Shown: positions 32,535 to 44,089, counted from the first letter of the stretch. The stretch is 64,000 bases of DNA from Odontocerum albicorne (GCA_949825065.1 OX463863.1:22871933-22935932); one strand, 5' to 3'. Notes: generated by a model not told the origin, from the sequence alone. A program made the numbers and translations.

Positions 32535-32760
32535 AAATTTTGTAATTTATTTTATCAAACACTGTTTATTCCACTTTTTGTAACGGTATAACCCTACCGG
32601 TTTCAAGGCTTTCCCCTCATCATCAGGGAGCACAAACAAGACTGAATTCTGTTCGAACTGGTACCGAGATACACACTTCTAATGGTAAACATTCAGGTTG
32701 GGGACTGCGGGTTGAGGGAGGCATGGGACAACCTCGGCGAGCAGCAGACAACTCACTGAA
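32535..32760 (-). mobile_element. Penelope-like element 3' end
   Basis: Antisense copy of the terminal repeat ('acactgtttattccacttt', 'accctaccggtttcaagg') plus the untranslated segment with 'gttcgaactggtaccgagat' and 'gagggaggcatgggacaacc' that also occurs at 39040-39130. Confidence 0.65.
32588..32632 (-). ncRNA. Hammerhead-like core in PLE 3' end
   Basis: Minus strand: CCCTGATGAT, a stem of GAGG...CCTT closed by GGAAAG, then GAAACCGGTAGGG. Core elements are intact except for the extra T after CTGATGA that all local copies share. Confidence 0.45.
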
Positions 32761-32799
32761 AGAGGAAAAAAACGAAAATTCCAAGGCATATCACTATTT

Positions 32800-32895
32800 T
32801 GGTCATATCACTATTTCAAAAAAGAGAAGAAATAAAACATGCTGGTGTGCTCCGAACGTCTGCGATGAGTTTGCTGGTGTGCAACAGCTTACTCG
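32800..32895. repeat. Right arm of the inverted duplication
   Basis: Inverted counterpart of 32260-32395 ('gatatgaccaaaatagtg', 'agcacaccagcatgttt' on the minus strand). Confidence 0.5.
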
Positions 32896-33002
32896 ATTGA
32901 AAAGAAACAAAACGACACAGCATCGCTTCCTGAATTGACGTTGAATTGGCGAGGGGATCCTCCACTACGAGGTCCAGCCAAGACGACGATACAGATATGG
33001 CG

Positions 33003-33068
33003 CTATATATCCCATCATGCCATGTCCCTTACGGGCTTGGCAGAGAGGATTCAGCGCCACACATTCCG
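33003..33068 (-). pseudogene. LINE family 1 terminal fragment
   Basis: A short antisense piece of the LINE terminus ('gccatgtcccttacgggctt', 'ggcagagaggattcagcgcc'). Confidence 0.6.
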
Positions 33069-33099
33069 GTCTAGCTACCTAAAGAAATAGATAGTGTTA

Positions 33100-33480
33100 T
33101 TCTTCTTCTTCTCAGTGTCATGTCAGGTCCCCCCAACGTTGACTATCACCTGAGAGTAGACATCTTTGTCCCCGGCAGCCCGAAAAAGATCTCCAACGCC
33201 CCTTATGCCAGTCTAATCACGTATATTGCGGAGCCAGGAGATTTGCCTCCTGACAACACCTCTTCGGCCTTCTATTTTGCCTTGGATGATCAGGTGCGGT
33301 AATTTGTACTTTGCTCCTCTAAGTACATTATCCAAGTAGGACACCTTTCGGATTTTAATATTAGTCAGCGACTCTCTATCAACTTTGGCTCTTTGAAGGA
33401 TCCTCGTGTTGCTGACCATATCCGTCCAGGGTATCCGTAGCATTCTCCGGTGCATCCACATTTTGAATGCTTCTGAACGG
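33100..33480 (-). pseudogene. LINE family 2 C-terminal fragment
   Basis: The minus strand reads MWMHRRMLRIPWTDMV, RKVSYLDNVLRGAKYKLPHL and IEGRRGVVRRQISWLRNIRD, typical of an RTE-like C-terminus. After a lesion it ends VNVGGT, stop. A GAA-repeat tail (ttcttcttcttc on the plus strand) lies at 33104-33113. The same family is at 43235-43525 (+) and 52945-53190 (-). Confidence 0.75.
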
Positions 33481-33584
33481 GACTGCTTCGGATATTGACA
33501 TATTCCATATCACATTACCAAAAGCAAAAGTAAATTATCTTCTAAGATTGAGCGCGTTAGAAAGCACTTGTAACGATGATCGTT

Positions 33585-34065
33585 ATCAATGTAGCGTGTG
33601 TCCTATTAGGACGTGCTGATGATTTTGATATCGACATCGTTATCTTCGTTTTAGTTGATTCTGCGTTACTTCTCGCACAGAGTCATCAATATAGCGGATT
33701 GCTTATCTTGATAAGTCATGATGATCTTGATTTGTATTCAATAAATATAGACTCAGGAATGCGGATATAAATCGATAAGTGGACAGCAGGTAAATAAATA
33801 ACAAAGTCTTGACAGTTGACTGAATGACAATACGAATATGTTTATTTCTCAAAGCGAAGGTATTTTATACAAATGAGTGAACCAGTTCGCGCTACATGCT
33901 CCGTCTCACTCTGGCACGTGAATTGGCGGTAGCTTATTTATTTGTATTTAGAGATGGCTAGACAAATCGCGGGTACTACAAAAATAGTAAACATTGTCGC
34001 CGTTCTTGACGTGTAGCAATCTATGAATACTTCATCGGTCAATGACCCTGTATGTTTATTATTAA
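33585..34065 (-). repeat. Dispersed repeat family L, copy 2
   Basis: About 480 bp homologous to 25450-26010. On the minus strand TATAAAAT is followed by AATAAA. Ends are not conserved enough to prove an LTR. Confidence 0.4.
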
Positions 34066-34498
34066 CAATAATTAATTTAATTTATTTGTGTTTTAACAAT
34101 TCACTTATTATTTTGACAATTATTTATTTACTAGGTAGGTATCCTACACACTCATCAACATACCTAAGTGACTGTGAATATATGTGTATCATATGTTTGT
34201 GTGTATATACTCGTTTGTATGCATATGCATTATTTTTTATTTTATATAATTTTTTAACTTATTTTTTTTTTTCCTCTTTGTAATTTTTCTTCTCTTTTGA
34301 TGTTTCGTATTTTCAAAGTAATTGGGCTAAGCCTGTTTTGAAAAAATAAATAAATAAATAAATAAAAATGCTTCCAGTCGGTTCATACTACCAACTTTGA
34401 GGGTCCATGATTCCATGGTCCATGCAATAACACTGACCAAACGTAGCATTTGACTAACCGTTGTCGAAGTTTCAAGTTTAGATTATCATCGCAGAATA
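34066..34498. other. AT-rich unassigned interval
   Basis: Long T-rich tracts and an (AAAT)n run at 34346-34367. No gene. Confidence 0.4.
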
Positions 34499-34499
34499 C

Positions 34500-34696
34500 G
34501 AAAGAGACAGTCGGTCATAATCGGCTAACTTTGGCATTGTAGAGTGTCGTCTCTGTCCCTAGAATGTTTGACAAGGACTGACAAATGGCGACGGAAGACG
34601 TGTATGAATGACAGATACGACGCTCTACAAAGTCCAAGTTAGCCGATTATGGCCGACTGTCTCTTTTAAGCCCAATGTGTATTACTTACCGCCGGG
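34500..34696. mobile_element. Palindromic foldback element, family F, copy 3 (left end truncated)
   Basis: Matches 18364-18586 but the outer 30 bp of the left arm are missing. The right arm is complete to CCGCCGGG followed by TA. Confidence 0.8.
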
Positions 34697-34714
34697 TACT
34701 GTACATCATAATTC

Positions 34715-34800
34715 GAGGTATTTATTTATTTATCACTTTTATTGCAAATACAATCTTGCGGGCTTATTGCCAGGCGGTCTGCCTCTTTGACGCACACCTT
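34715..34800 (-). repeat. LINE family 3 / SINE tail fragment
   Basis: 'atttatttatcacttttatt', 'gcaaatacaatcttgcgggc' and 'ttattgccaggcgg' are the complement of the LINE 3 tail. Confidence 0.55.
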
Positions 34801-34869
34801 GCAAGTTCGGTGTCATTCTTTCATCGTTCATTCTCTCCACATGTCCAAACCATCTTAAAGCTCCTATCT

Positions 34870-35870
34870 TATTTATTTAACACTTTTATTGCAAACACAA
34901 TCTGGCGGCCTTATTGTCAGGCGGCAATCTCATCCAACCAACCAGCCAAAAGTAAATAAAGCAAGTTACATGGTTGCGTAAATCATTCAAATGACTATCC
35001 ATCCCCACGAAATCCATAAATACATGCGTGAGCATACGCCCACGAACCCCACAAAGACGGACAATCACCCGAGCATTCCTTTTCATATAAAGTGAGATAT
35101 CATCAATCAAAAGGAAAGGAAGGGATGGTGGAGAGGAAAGGAAAAGAAAAATCAGGAATGAAACATGTTACATTACTGACTAGAAATTTAGAGTTTTTTC
35201 AGTCGTTTCTTAACTCTTACAAGCTTAGTGGTCCACGTTATGTACCACCTTTTTTGACGCAGTACTGCACAATGGCACACGCAATGTACCACTTATTGCT
35301 GCACGAACACTCAGATTATGTACCACTTCGTATAATATAATACTTATGACTCATATCCGCACAGCTGCAGGTCTGGTCCTGTTCAAATTCATTTAGCTTC
35401 TAATATTGTTGACAGTTAGTTGTTCTCGGTGTGCCGACTTGTGCGTATAAAAGAAAACATTATATATTTGTATTAAATTTTAATGAAAAATAGTTGTGCT
35501 GTGATAAAATTGACTTCAGTAATTTATATTTAGGTTAAAATTTAATTTTACTTGGATGTATTTCGGCACTATTTGGTGGTACATTAGAAGTACCAGTGGA
35601 ATTATGGACTAGTGGTACATAAGTTGTACCACCTCACCGGGAGTTCCTTGACCTACCGAGGAAGTGGAATTATGTTAATTTAGCATTTGTATGTGTCATT
35701 TTTCAAATACATTAAAAAAAATTATGAGAAACTTGACTTTTTATTTTATGTACAGCCTGAATAAAAAATAAATGAAGTTTACCTGTGCTTGTAAGGGTTA
35801 AAGCGTGCCAAGGACGGAGCGAGTCTTATATTGGTTTGTAACTGATTCCAGAGTCTCACTGCATATGGAC
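34870..35870 (-). pseudogene. LINE family 3 ORF end and 3' UTR, split by a MITE
   Basis: A second copy of the sequence at 15838-16220. The 3' UTR runs 34870-35180, with the ORF end beyond it. A 584-bp TTAA MITE (35214-35797) separates the codons for LARF from those for KKRLK. To the right, VRLWNQLQTNIRLAP is legible at 35802-35865. Confidence 0.75.
35214..35797. mobile_element. TTAA-flanked MITE, family C
   Basis: A 584-bp insert with TTAA at 35210-35213 and 35798-35801. Short inverted ends are CTCTTACAAGC and (inward) CCCTTACAAGC. Subterminal copies of 'tgtaccac' and its complement 'gtggtaca' recur at least seven times. The unoccupied site is visible at 16165-16168 in the other LINE 3 copy, which proves the insertion and the TTAA duplication. 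Confidence 0.92.
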
Positions 35871-35989
35871 AGTAGCGCAAGTTGCAAACTGCCTAGGAAC
35901 GCCGTCTTTACAAAAACATAGCTAATATGAAGGTTGACGTTTCAAATAAATAAAGAAACTTGTCTTTTATCAGTAGAATAACCTGCTGT

Positions 35990-36112
35990 CGAGGTTTCAG
36001 CCGGAGTCTCAGAGTTTCAACACCGTATATTGGCGCTTCGGATTTTGTTATAATATCTCCGGGCTACGTTAATTTTGTAATAATGTCTAAATTAAACTTA
36101 TACTTCTGAAAT
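35990..36112 (-). repeat. Repeat family S fragment
   Basis: Matches 42610-42730 ('gtttcaacaccgtatatt' region, 'ttttgtaataatgtctaaa'). Confidence 0.6.
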
Positions 36113-36340
36113 TCTAGGATGGGTCCTATGACAGTTGACAAATTTGCCCCAATACAACCTTGTAACGACGTTCAGTAATTTTAATTATTTTATCAACTTT
36201 AATATAAGCCTCGATTCTAATAAACAGCAAGTTATTTAGGTAAATACATTAAATAAAACTAACAATAATGATAAATTAATACATCTTGTTACAAATTAGC
36301 AAAAATGCGGCAGTTTGTTAAAATCAAATAATATTAGGTA

Positions 36341-37608
36341 AAGCGGAAAGAAATGACAATTTTTTTTGATGCGACAAAAATTGATTTAAACAAAAACTGT
36401 ACAATATTATTCCATTAAAAAATTATCGTAGTTACCGATGATCTTCCTCTACAGAATAGGCAGTTTTTTAATACCTTATTCGTAAAATTCTGGCGGTTTT
36501 TCGGTAAAATATGACTCCAAGTGATTTCGGACTTGTTCGACATTCGTAGATTTTTTATCTCGAAGCGAATGTTCCATCGACTTAAAAAGATGGTAATCCA
36601 AAGGTGCAATATCAGGTGAATATGGTGGATGCTGCAGAACTTCTAAATCTAGCTCTGTTATTTTGTCCTGCGTAATCCTTGCTGCGTGTGGTCTTGAATT
36701 ATCATGTTGTAGAATTCTTCTCTGATTCTTTATTAAAACTGATCATTTTTGAAGCAGTTATGCCTTTAATCTTTCAAATTGGACACAATACACATCTGCT
36801 GTAACAGTCTGACCAGGTTTTAGTAATTCATAATGAATAACTTCCAAAATATCCCACCAAACACAAAGGAAAACGTTTTTCAGAGTCAATGTCGGCTGAG
36901 GGGTAGACAGATGTACCTGATTCGTCGAAAACCATTGTTTTTTGTTTTTTTTTCTCCTCGGGTTGGTGTAAAGGACCCATTGCTTATCCCCAGTAGCAAT
37001 TTTTCTAAGAAACGGATCATTTTCATATCTGGAGAGTGAAGATGAACAGATTGTTATTCGTTGTTCCATGGCCGTTGGAGAAAGTTCGTGCGGCTCCCAA
37101 ATTCCTTGTCTATTTTATTTTTCGAGCCTTTTCAAATAGTTCTTCACTGTTGATCATGGACAACCGATATCTTGTGACAATTCCTTGATGGTTTTACGCA
37201 GATCGGACCTCACTAATGAGTTTAAAGTGTCATCATCCAATTTAAGAGGTCTTCCTATTTTTGGTTTGTCCTTCGATTCCCTTTCACAATTTTAAATTTT
37301 TTGAAAGCATCTTTAGCATTTCCGAGGATTCAAGATGTCTCTATAAATATCGCAGATGGTCTGGGTAGCTTTTTGTGGCTTCAATCTTTTATCGAATAAA
37401 AACAGCATAAAATACAGCAAATGTGTCTCTTCAATCTCTGGCTTTTGCAGTGTTGTACTTTAGACCAAAACTAAAAAAAATATTTAAACAAAAAGGATAT
37501 TAATAGAGCTTCAAAACGGTACCAACCACGACGTATTAACCCAACGATAACTGGTAGCAAACTGGTTTCAACGTGATGCCTCATGAAAATTGTCATTTCT
37601 TTTCGCTT
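36341..37608 (-). mobile_element. Full-length degenerate mariner
   Basis: 1268 bp between TA 36339-36340 and 37609-37610. Inverted ends are AAGCGGAAAGAAATGACAAT and AAGCGAAAAGAAATGACAAT, one mismatch in 20. Confidence 0.9.
36419..37450 (-). pseudogene. Mariner transposase, full-length but decayed
   Basis: Readable motifs on the minus strand, in order: a degenerate N-terminal helix-turn-helix region near 37190-37400, FLRKIATGDKQWVLYTNP (first Asp), VFLCVWWDILEVIHYELL, ILQHDNSRPHAARIT (second Asp), and PPYSPDIAPLDYHLFKSM (third Asp). The second and third Asp are 34 residues apart (DD34D). Multiple stops and frameshifts, mostly in the N-terminal third, rule out function. It belongs to a different mariner family from the one at 29033. 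Confidence 0.85.
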
Positions 37609-38058
37609 TACCCATTATTTGGCAACGTTTGTCAAAAATCACTACGTTAGTCCGCATTGGCTAAGAATGGGGTATACGATAATTGGATTTTCGATTTTTT
37701 TATACCTAAAATGAAATGTTCGTAATTAGTATTAATTCATAGTGGATCTTGGCCTATTTAAAGATAGATACAAATCATACAATACATTAGAAAGTCAGTA
37801 TAATGAAAATTAGGAATTAAAATGTCAGTTTAGAGAAAAACAATTTTTCCATTTATAAAAAACTATTTGATTTGTAAAAAAAAAACTATTTAGCCCCGTC
37901 CCTTTGAGACATGACGTTTAAAACGCCACACGACGCATCCTAGATTTTCTGAACTGTAATAACATATTTCATTAAAAATAAAATACATTTCATATAATCA
38001 CCGCAAAATATATTTCATACAGTTTCTAGTTATTGCTTTATTTAAACAACATTTTTTA

Positions 38059-38715
38059 GTCATCGTAAATAATCATTTTGATTGATCATTATAAATTATT
38101 TAGTCATCACAAATAATCATTTTGATTGATCATTATAAATTATTTGGTCATCATAAATAATCAATTTGATTGATCATTATAAATTATTTAGTCATCATAA
38201 ATAATCATTTTGATTGATCATTATAAATTATTTAGTCATCATAAATAATCAATTTGATTGTTCTTTTAAATTATTTAGTCATCATAAATAATCATTTTGA
38301 TTGATCATTATAAATTATTTAGTCATCATAAATAATCATTTTGATTGATCATTATAAATTATTTAGTCATCATAAATAATCAATTTGATTGTTCTTTTAA
38401 ATTATTTAGTCATCATAAATAATCATTTTGATTGATCATTATAAATTATTTAGTCATCACAAATAATCATTTTGATTGATCATTATAAATTATTTGGTCA
38501 TCATAAATAATCAATTTGATTGATCATTATAAATTATTTAGTCATCATAAATAATCATTTTGATTGATCATTATAAATTATTTAGTCATCATAAATAATC
38601 AATTTGATTGTTCTTTTAAATTATTTAGTCATCATAAATAATCATTTTGATTGATCATTATAAATTATTTAGTCATCATAAATAATCATTTTGATTGATC
38701 ATTATAAATTATTTC
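38059..38715. repeat. 44-bp minisatellite, about 15 copies
   Basis: Unit 'tcatcataaataatcatttt' followed by 'gattgatcattataaattat' and 'ttag'. Variant units (caatttgattgttctttt) recur at intervals of about three to four units, indicating higher-order duplication. Very AT-rich. Confidence 0.95.
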
Positions 38716-38934
38716 TAATTACTTTATCAAAAGATAAGAACAGTTGTTTGCCCCTTTATAGATTACATATTGATAATAACACAATCATAGCTTATTATTT
38801 TACAGCTTAATATATGGTACCCACACCCATCCTTAGAAGTACAGTAGAATACTATTTATTCGTGGTAATCGGGGGACACTCGAATCCGGATAATTGAAAA
38901 ACACTGTTAAACCAAATTAAGTGTTTATTAATTG

Positions 38935-39430
38935 TAATTCGTTTAGTCAAACACTGTTCATTCCACTTTTTGTAACGGTATAACCCTACCGGTTTCAAGG
39001 TTTTCCCCTTATCATCAGGGAAGCACAAACAATACTGAATTATGTTCGAACTGGTACCGAGATACACGCTTCTAACGGTAAACATTCAGGTTGAGGACAG
39101 GAGGTTGAGGGAGGCATGGGACAACCTCAGCGAGCAGCGGAGAGATTCTCGGGATATACGTGTTTGCCAGATGTTCACCTCAATACACTGACTCTTTTAG
39201 GGCCTCTAATTTGTCCAATTTATTTCCGTTACTATTGATATGTAAGAATTTGGCATCATCGATAAATGTATGATTTTCACGGTGACAATGATTAGCCATT
39301 TCAGAATAAATTAGAGGATTTGTTAAGGCGGATGAGGTGTGCACCTTGAAACCGGTAGGGTTATACCGTTACAGAAAGTGGAATAAACAGTGTTTGATAA
39401 AAACAAATTACAATGTCTTTAAACCTCCAC
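38935..39430 (-). mobile_element. Penelope-like element fragment bounded by inverted terminal repeats
   Basis: Terminal repeat at 38935-39025 (minus), an untranslated stretch to about 39170, a degenerate copy of the GIY-YIG endonuclease region at 39170-39330 (matching 60235-60400 on the other strand), and an oppositely oriented terminal repeat at 39330-39420. This inverted arrangement is common in 5'-truncated PLE copies. Confidence 0.65.
38983..39025 (-). ncRNA. Hammerhead-like core in PLE 3' terminal repeat
   Basis: Minus strand: CCCTGATGAT, perfect stem AAGG...CCTT with loop GGAAAA, GAAACCGGTAGGG. Of the local copies it has the best stem II. The facing repeat at 39330 has lost the CTGATGA part. 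Confidence 0.45.
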
Positions 39431-39619
39431 AATGTTAATGCCTTAACTATTAATAATATAATTTTTATTAAGTTTAACATTTTAAGAATATAAATGCTAG
39501 ATAGAAATGAGAGAGTAATATACATACATATTGCTTTCGTAGACCCGTGAACATTGTTTGCTTTGCCTCGACCGATGTTGTCAAGCATGACTCTAGCCAG
39601 AGAGTAAGTTGGATGCAGT

Positions 39620-40200
39620 GTGGCGGTCAACGACACACCAATTGAACAAGTAACAAAATTTAAATACTTGGGTGCTAGCATAATGTGCAATAATGACCTC
39701 TATGGCGAAGTGCTTGAACAATCACAAAATGCCGCAGCTATTTCCGGATGTTTAAAGAACACTATCTGGAAAAACAAGTATATGAACATCCAAAGAAAGG
39801 TGAGGATATACAAGACCTGTGTCCGCCCCATAATGGCATACAGCATAGAGTCCAGAGCCGACACTGTCAGAACCAACAATCTCTTTCGAACCAGCGAAAT
39901 GAAGGTACTCAGGAGTATCGCTGGCAAAACCCTTCGTGATAGAGTACGAAACACAGAAATCCGAAGGACGTGCGAAGTTGAAGATATTGTCTCAGATGGG
40001 GACAACAGAGAAGAAGGTTCTGGAATGAACACGTATCCAGAATGGCGGAACCGAGAGTCGTAAGAATGGCCAGGGACAGTATCCCCCAAGCGAGCAGACC
40101 TCCGGGACGACCTCCCAAAAGATGGAAAGACAGCTGACAGTCGACATCACAAGAGGGAAACAATGATGCAGGACCATAACAGGCCAACATACCTAAAATA
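39620..40200 (+). pseudogene. LINE family 5 reverse-transcriptase C-terminal fragment
   Basis: An open frame begins VNDTPIEQVTKFKYLGASI, then IYKTCVRPIMAYSIESRAD and SEMKVLRSIAGKTLRDRVRN. This is the thumb and C-terminal region after the RT palm of an RTE-like element. A frameshift near 39990 moves the reading to RRRFWNEHVSRMAEPRVVRM and RPPGRPPKRWKDS. It ends with an AAGAAGAAG tail near 40202. Confidence 0.8.
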
Positions 40201-41960
40201 AGAAGAAGAAATGCTAGATAAATTTTGCAACATAAGATGAGGATTTCAACGAGGTTTCTCAATGCTTGACAGACACGATCGCTAAACGCCGGTATAATAC
40301 CGCGGCTAAAACATTGGGAAACTCCGAATTTACATATTTTTGGGTCAGTGTAGATGCGGGGAAACACGGACAACTTCTTAGCGTTAGTCTATTGGTAAAC
40401 CATAGATTTTATAACAGTTTAGGTCCTTGATTTGTTATTTTTAAAATGCGGATGTTTTTTAAAAAATTGGAAAATGTTTTGTATTTCCCATTGAAGAATA
40501 TCTTATTTTTCCTCATGAACATAAACTTAAATCCTTATTTACATCAACTGAGATCATTTTCCTTATTTACGTACACTGAAATCTGACCCTACTTGTCAGG
40601 TGTAAAGAATAAGTTAAAAAAACTAACTTGAAGAACTGCTGGACTGCCCCATGTCATGGGCCGGATGGAAGATGCGTCTCAGACGACGGAGCACTCCGTC
40701 AAACACCATATATCTTATCTTCTTTTCCCTTCCCTTCCCGTCAGACTAGTTCATCTTACACTGGAACATACTTCACTTCACTTGCATAACTAATTAAAAT
40801 TCTATCTAAATACGTAAAATAAACGGTTGAATTCAACACAATTAAAAACATTTATTTAAAAAAAATATTAGCGTCACTTTAAAATTAAAAAAAAAAACAT
40901 TTTATAACGATCTGTCGAGTAACATAACGGATTATTAAAATTAATTATAATGAATGTTTATTTTTAAATTTTTAATGCGAGAATTAGTTGCTTAAGTATT
41001 TTTTAATATCACAGATTGTAAAAAAGTCAATATTTCGTAATAAAAAACATACATATTTGTCAAAATCCTATTGTCACAGTTATAAAAAAAAAATTATAGA
41101 ACAAAACGTATTAAAAACAAAGGAAAAAAAATAACGAACTAGAAAAATTACACGTATTGTTCGATTTGAAATCGTTCTTTCGTATAATTACATTGAACTA
41201 TAACACAAATGATAAAATTAAATTGTGTACAAATGTCAAAAAACGTAGATCACCTGTTCCGAGGTCAAAATTTAATTAAAATGTCTCGTTCCACTGTCAT
41301 GGAATAACACATCACGTTTGATAAGAGAGCGAGACGCGATAATGAGAAAGACAAACTTGGACTGTGTAATTTTTTTTTTCCTCGTGAAAATGTTTTTTTC
41401 ATTCAAGTCATGCCCCTCGGACCGTGGGAAAGTTGAGCGGTGTGAAGTTGCAGCGGACCGCACCTGCAGGCAAATGTCAAAAAGATTTTTTTTTTCCTTT
41501 CTCGATGGCTACTACATTGTGTTGCTATTCGGTCGATGGTATTTATTTTCATTGTAAATAATATTTTTTAGCAAGGACAGGACTAAGGAAAAAATACAAA
41601 TGTTCTGATACTAAAACTTCGAATTCAATGTATAGAACTTTATATTAATTAATAATTTATCACTTTAACTTTGTGGAATATAAGTATCAGTCCATATAAG
41701 TACATTAAACAGTAAATGACTTTATTACTTGTCATATTTTAGAAGGCTTTTTTTATAATGTAAAAAAGTGTATTAGCTTTTTTACAATATTAGTAAAGTG
41801 TTGACTCAATTTTAGGTTATAAGGCTTTGTAATTTCTGGACTCTTCAGTGCAGACACTAATATAATATTGATATTGCTGTAATTGTATAAAATGGGAGGG
41901 TTATTTTTATCAATATTAAGAACAATGCATTCTAAAAGCATTCTTGAGCCAAAAGTCATT
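40201..41960. other. Long interval without recognisable genes
   Basis: AT-rich, many A- and T-runs. A short segment at 40620-40710 (GLPHVMGRMEDASQ in one frame) may be a LINE scrap. Nothing else is identifiable. Confidence 0.35.
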
Positions 41961-41963
41961 TAA

Positions 41964-42561
41964 CCCTTCTTTCCCTGTGATGTGTAACTAGTATACATTG
42001 CTTCTAAAAACCTCTATAAATATAATAAATACTGGGTTCAGATTTTAGGTATTCCTCCGTAATACATTTACGCATTGAATGAAAAAAGAATATTAATAAT
42101 AATTAGCACTTATCGGCCACATCAGAGATATTTTGTGAAAATCGGGAATAAATTCAGCGATACAATCAAACGTGTGCCAGTGTGTGACGTAGGTATATTC
42201 ATTCTAAAAAAACCACTATGGGTGAGGAAACGACGCTATTCACGTCTCACTCTCACTCTACTTCGGCATATGGGAACCCAAGAAAAGAATCTCAGTTCGC
42301 TCGCTTCTCTCGCTCCAGTAGCTTTCTGGCATCCATTTGAGGTGGCGGGTTCGCCCGTTTTGTGAACATCGGCCGATGTTTTTTTTCATGTTTTCAGCAA
42401 TTAAATTTAAATTATTATCACTTTTGACTTCAAATTTAATTAATTTAAGCGATTGGCTATGAATATTCTTATTTTTCCGATATTAAATCGCTCATTTTTA
42501 CACGTGTATTAAATACACAGCACCGGGACGCGCGGATTTTTTTAGCACAGGAAGGGAAAGG
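41964..42561 (-). mobile_element. TTAA-flanked MITE, family A, copy 3
   Basis: 598 bp between TTAA 41960-41963 and 42562-42565, inverted relative to copies 1 and 2. The end sequence is CCCTTCTTTCCCTGTG, and the right end reads inward CCTTTCCCTTCCTGTGC. Confidence 0.85.
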
Positions 42562-42565
42562 TTAA

Positions 42566-42935
42566 TGAACCACTGTGATATCTGATTCAGGTGTTCTTAT
42601 ATATAGGGTGACCAGCTCTCAGGGTTTCGCCCGGAGTTGAAGGGTTTCAACACCATCTCTCCGGACTGCGGAGTTTGTTATAATTTCTCGGGTCTACTCT
42701 TATTTTGTAATAATGTCTAAAATTGGCTTAACCGTAAATTGGGTTATATCAACAAAAATAAGATATCTTTCATATACTCGCCGCAAATCTCCCATTGACG
42801 TTTCGTGCAGCAAGTTCAAGTAAACGGCGCGGTGTAAAAGTGTATCATTTTTTGGACAATGTTGATTAAAGATTGGCCGCATTTATCAGACCAGGAACAA
42901 TTGTGGAGGGAATGTTTATGTTAAAAGGATGAACA
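42566..42935 (-). repeat. Repeat family S, uninterrupted copy
   Basis: About 370 bp, homologous to 20680-20918 plus 21842-21988, without the mariner. It supplies the empty-site reference for the 20919 insertion. Confidence 0.75.
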
Positions 42936-43084
42936 CTTCTTTTGGCCAGACGTATCATAGCGTTTTTAACTCCTAACTCCTGGGGTGTATAACATATTGC
43001 GAGCAGAGTGGAGGTCGTTTATTATTTTAAAGCTCAAATAGACAATGCAGCAAGGGCTCCTTTGTCAGGGCATTGCCTAGTCTT
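42936..43084. other. Unassigned short interval
   Basis: Nothing recognised. Confidence 0.3.
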
Positions 43085-43525
43085 AGAGAGTATTATTAGA
43101 GTATGGGCGAATGGCGAGTCTCCGGCGCCACAAAACCGGATCCCCCCAGCTAAGGGAAGGTGACCCCTACAGAAAAACCCATCAGAGAAGGCAACGGGAA
43201 ACCACTCTGATTATCTTTTCCCAGGAAATTCACTATGGCGAGGAACACAACAATGGCCCCTAGTCCCGGGCAGCCCTTCAGTAGGCAGGGGGTGCGAAGA
43301 ATCTCCCGGCTCAAAATAGTGATATTGAAGGGGAAAATCGAGGGACACCGGGGCCCCGGAAGAAGACAGATGTCCTGGCTGCGGAATGTGAGGGAGTGGA
43401 CCGGCATCCGGAGTGCAGAGGAACTGTTCCGGGCGGCTCAGGACCGAGACGGATTCGCCGAAGTGATCGCCAACGTTGGGGGGACCCGACAGGGCACTTA
43501 GAAGAAGAAGAAGAAGAGAGTATTA
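43085..43525 (+). pseudogene. LINE family 2 fragment (5' piece joined to C-terminus)
   Basis: From 43235 one frame reads MARNTTMAPSPGQPFSR and then RLKIVILKGKIEGHRGPGRR, MSWLRNVREWTGIRSAEELF and VIANVGGT, followed by a GAA-repeat tail at 43503-43517. The C-terminus matches the fragment at 33213-33461. The GC-rich segment 43085-43240 may derive from a more upstream part of the same element, joined by an internal deletion. Confidence 0.7.
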
Positions 43526-44089
43526 TTGCACAATGGGAAATAGTGGTGGGGATCTTATTGTGTACCATATTGGTTGTTACGTTTAAATATTGTACATAAT
43601 TAACATTGTTTCCTGCAAGATGGTGCACACCCTCTATACCATCGTGATGTGATGTGAGGGCCTATCTTGATGGGTATTTACGGAACAGATGAATTGGACA
43701 CATACTCGTAGGTAACATTGAACACATCCCCGCGCTACCCAAACCTAACACCAATGGAGTTTCATCAAAGATAAAGTTTATGGCACGAAACCGGCAACAG
43801 TTAATGAATTGAGAGCAGCTATTGAAAGAGGATGCGCCCAAATACCAAAACAAATAATTAGTCATGCTTGAGAATTCACGTTAACAGCAGTGCATGAACC
43901 AGAATGGTTATTAATTTGAACACTTGCGATAACTAAAAAAAAAACAGATGCGTGAGACTCTCGCGCGGTAGAAGTGAAACTTCTTAGCTCCTAGGAAAAG
44001 TTGATTTTATGCATTGCTTTTTTTCCATTTGTTAACGATTTTTATTATTGTTTTTTTAGGATTAGGAAATGGTTATGTGGAATTTAATT
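43526..44089. other. Unassigned interval
   Basis: No recognisable gene. A segment near 43780 resembles text from a reverse transcriptase or transposase only weakly. Confidence 0.25.

Larger units (their letters stand above)
36117..37940 (-). mobile_element. TA-flanked MITE, family T, copy 2, carrying a mariner
   Basis: Outer ends are GGATGGGTCCTATGAC and, inward from the right, GGATGCGTCGTGTGGCG, each next to TA. Removing the mariner at 36341-37608 leaves about 554 bp that matches 9319-9838 in inverted orientation. Confidence 0.8.

Noticed and set aside
39700..40373. Minus-strand frames of 129 and 154 codons
   Set aside because: Antisense to the LINE family 5 reverse-transcriptase fragment.
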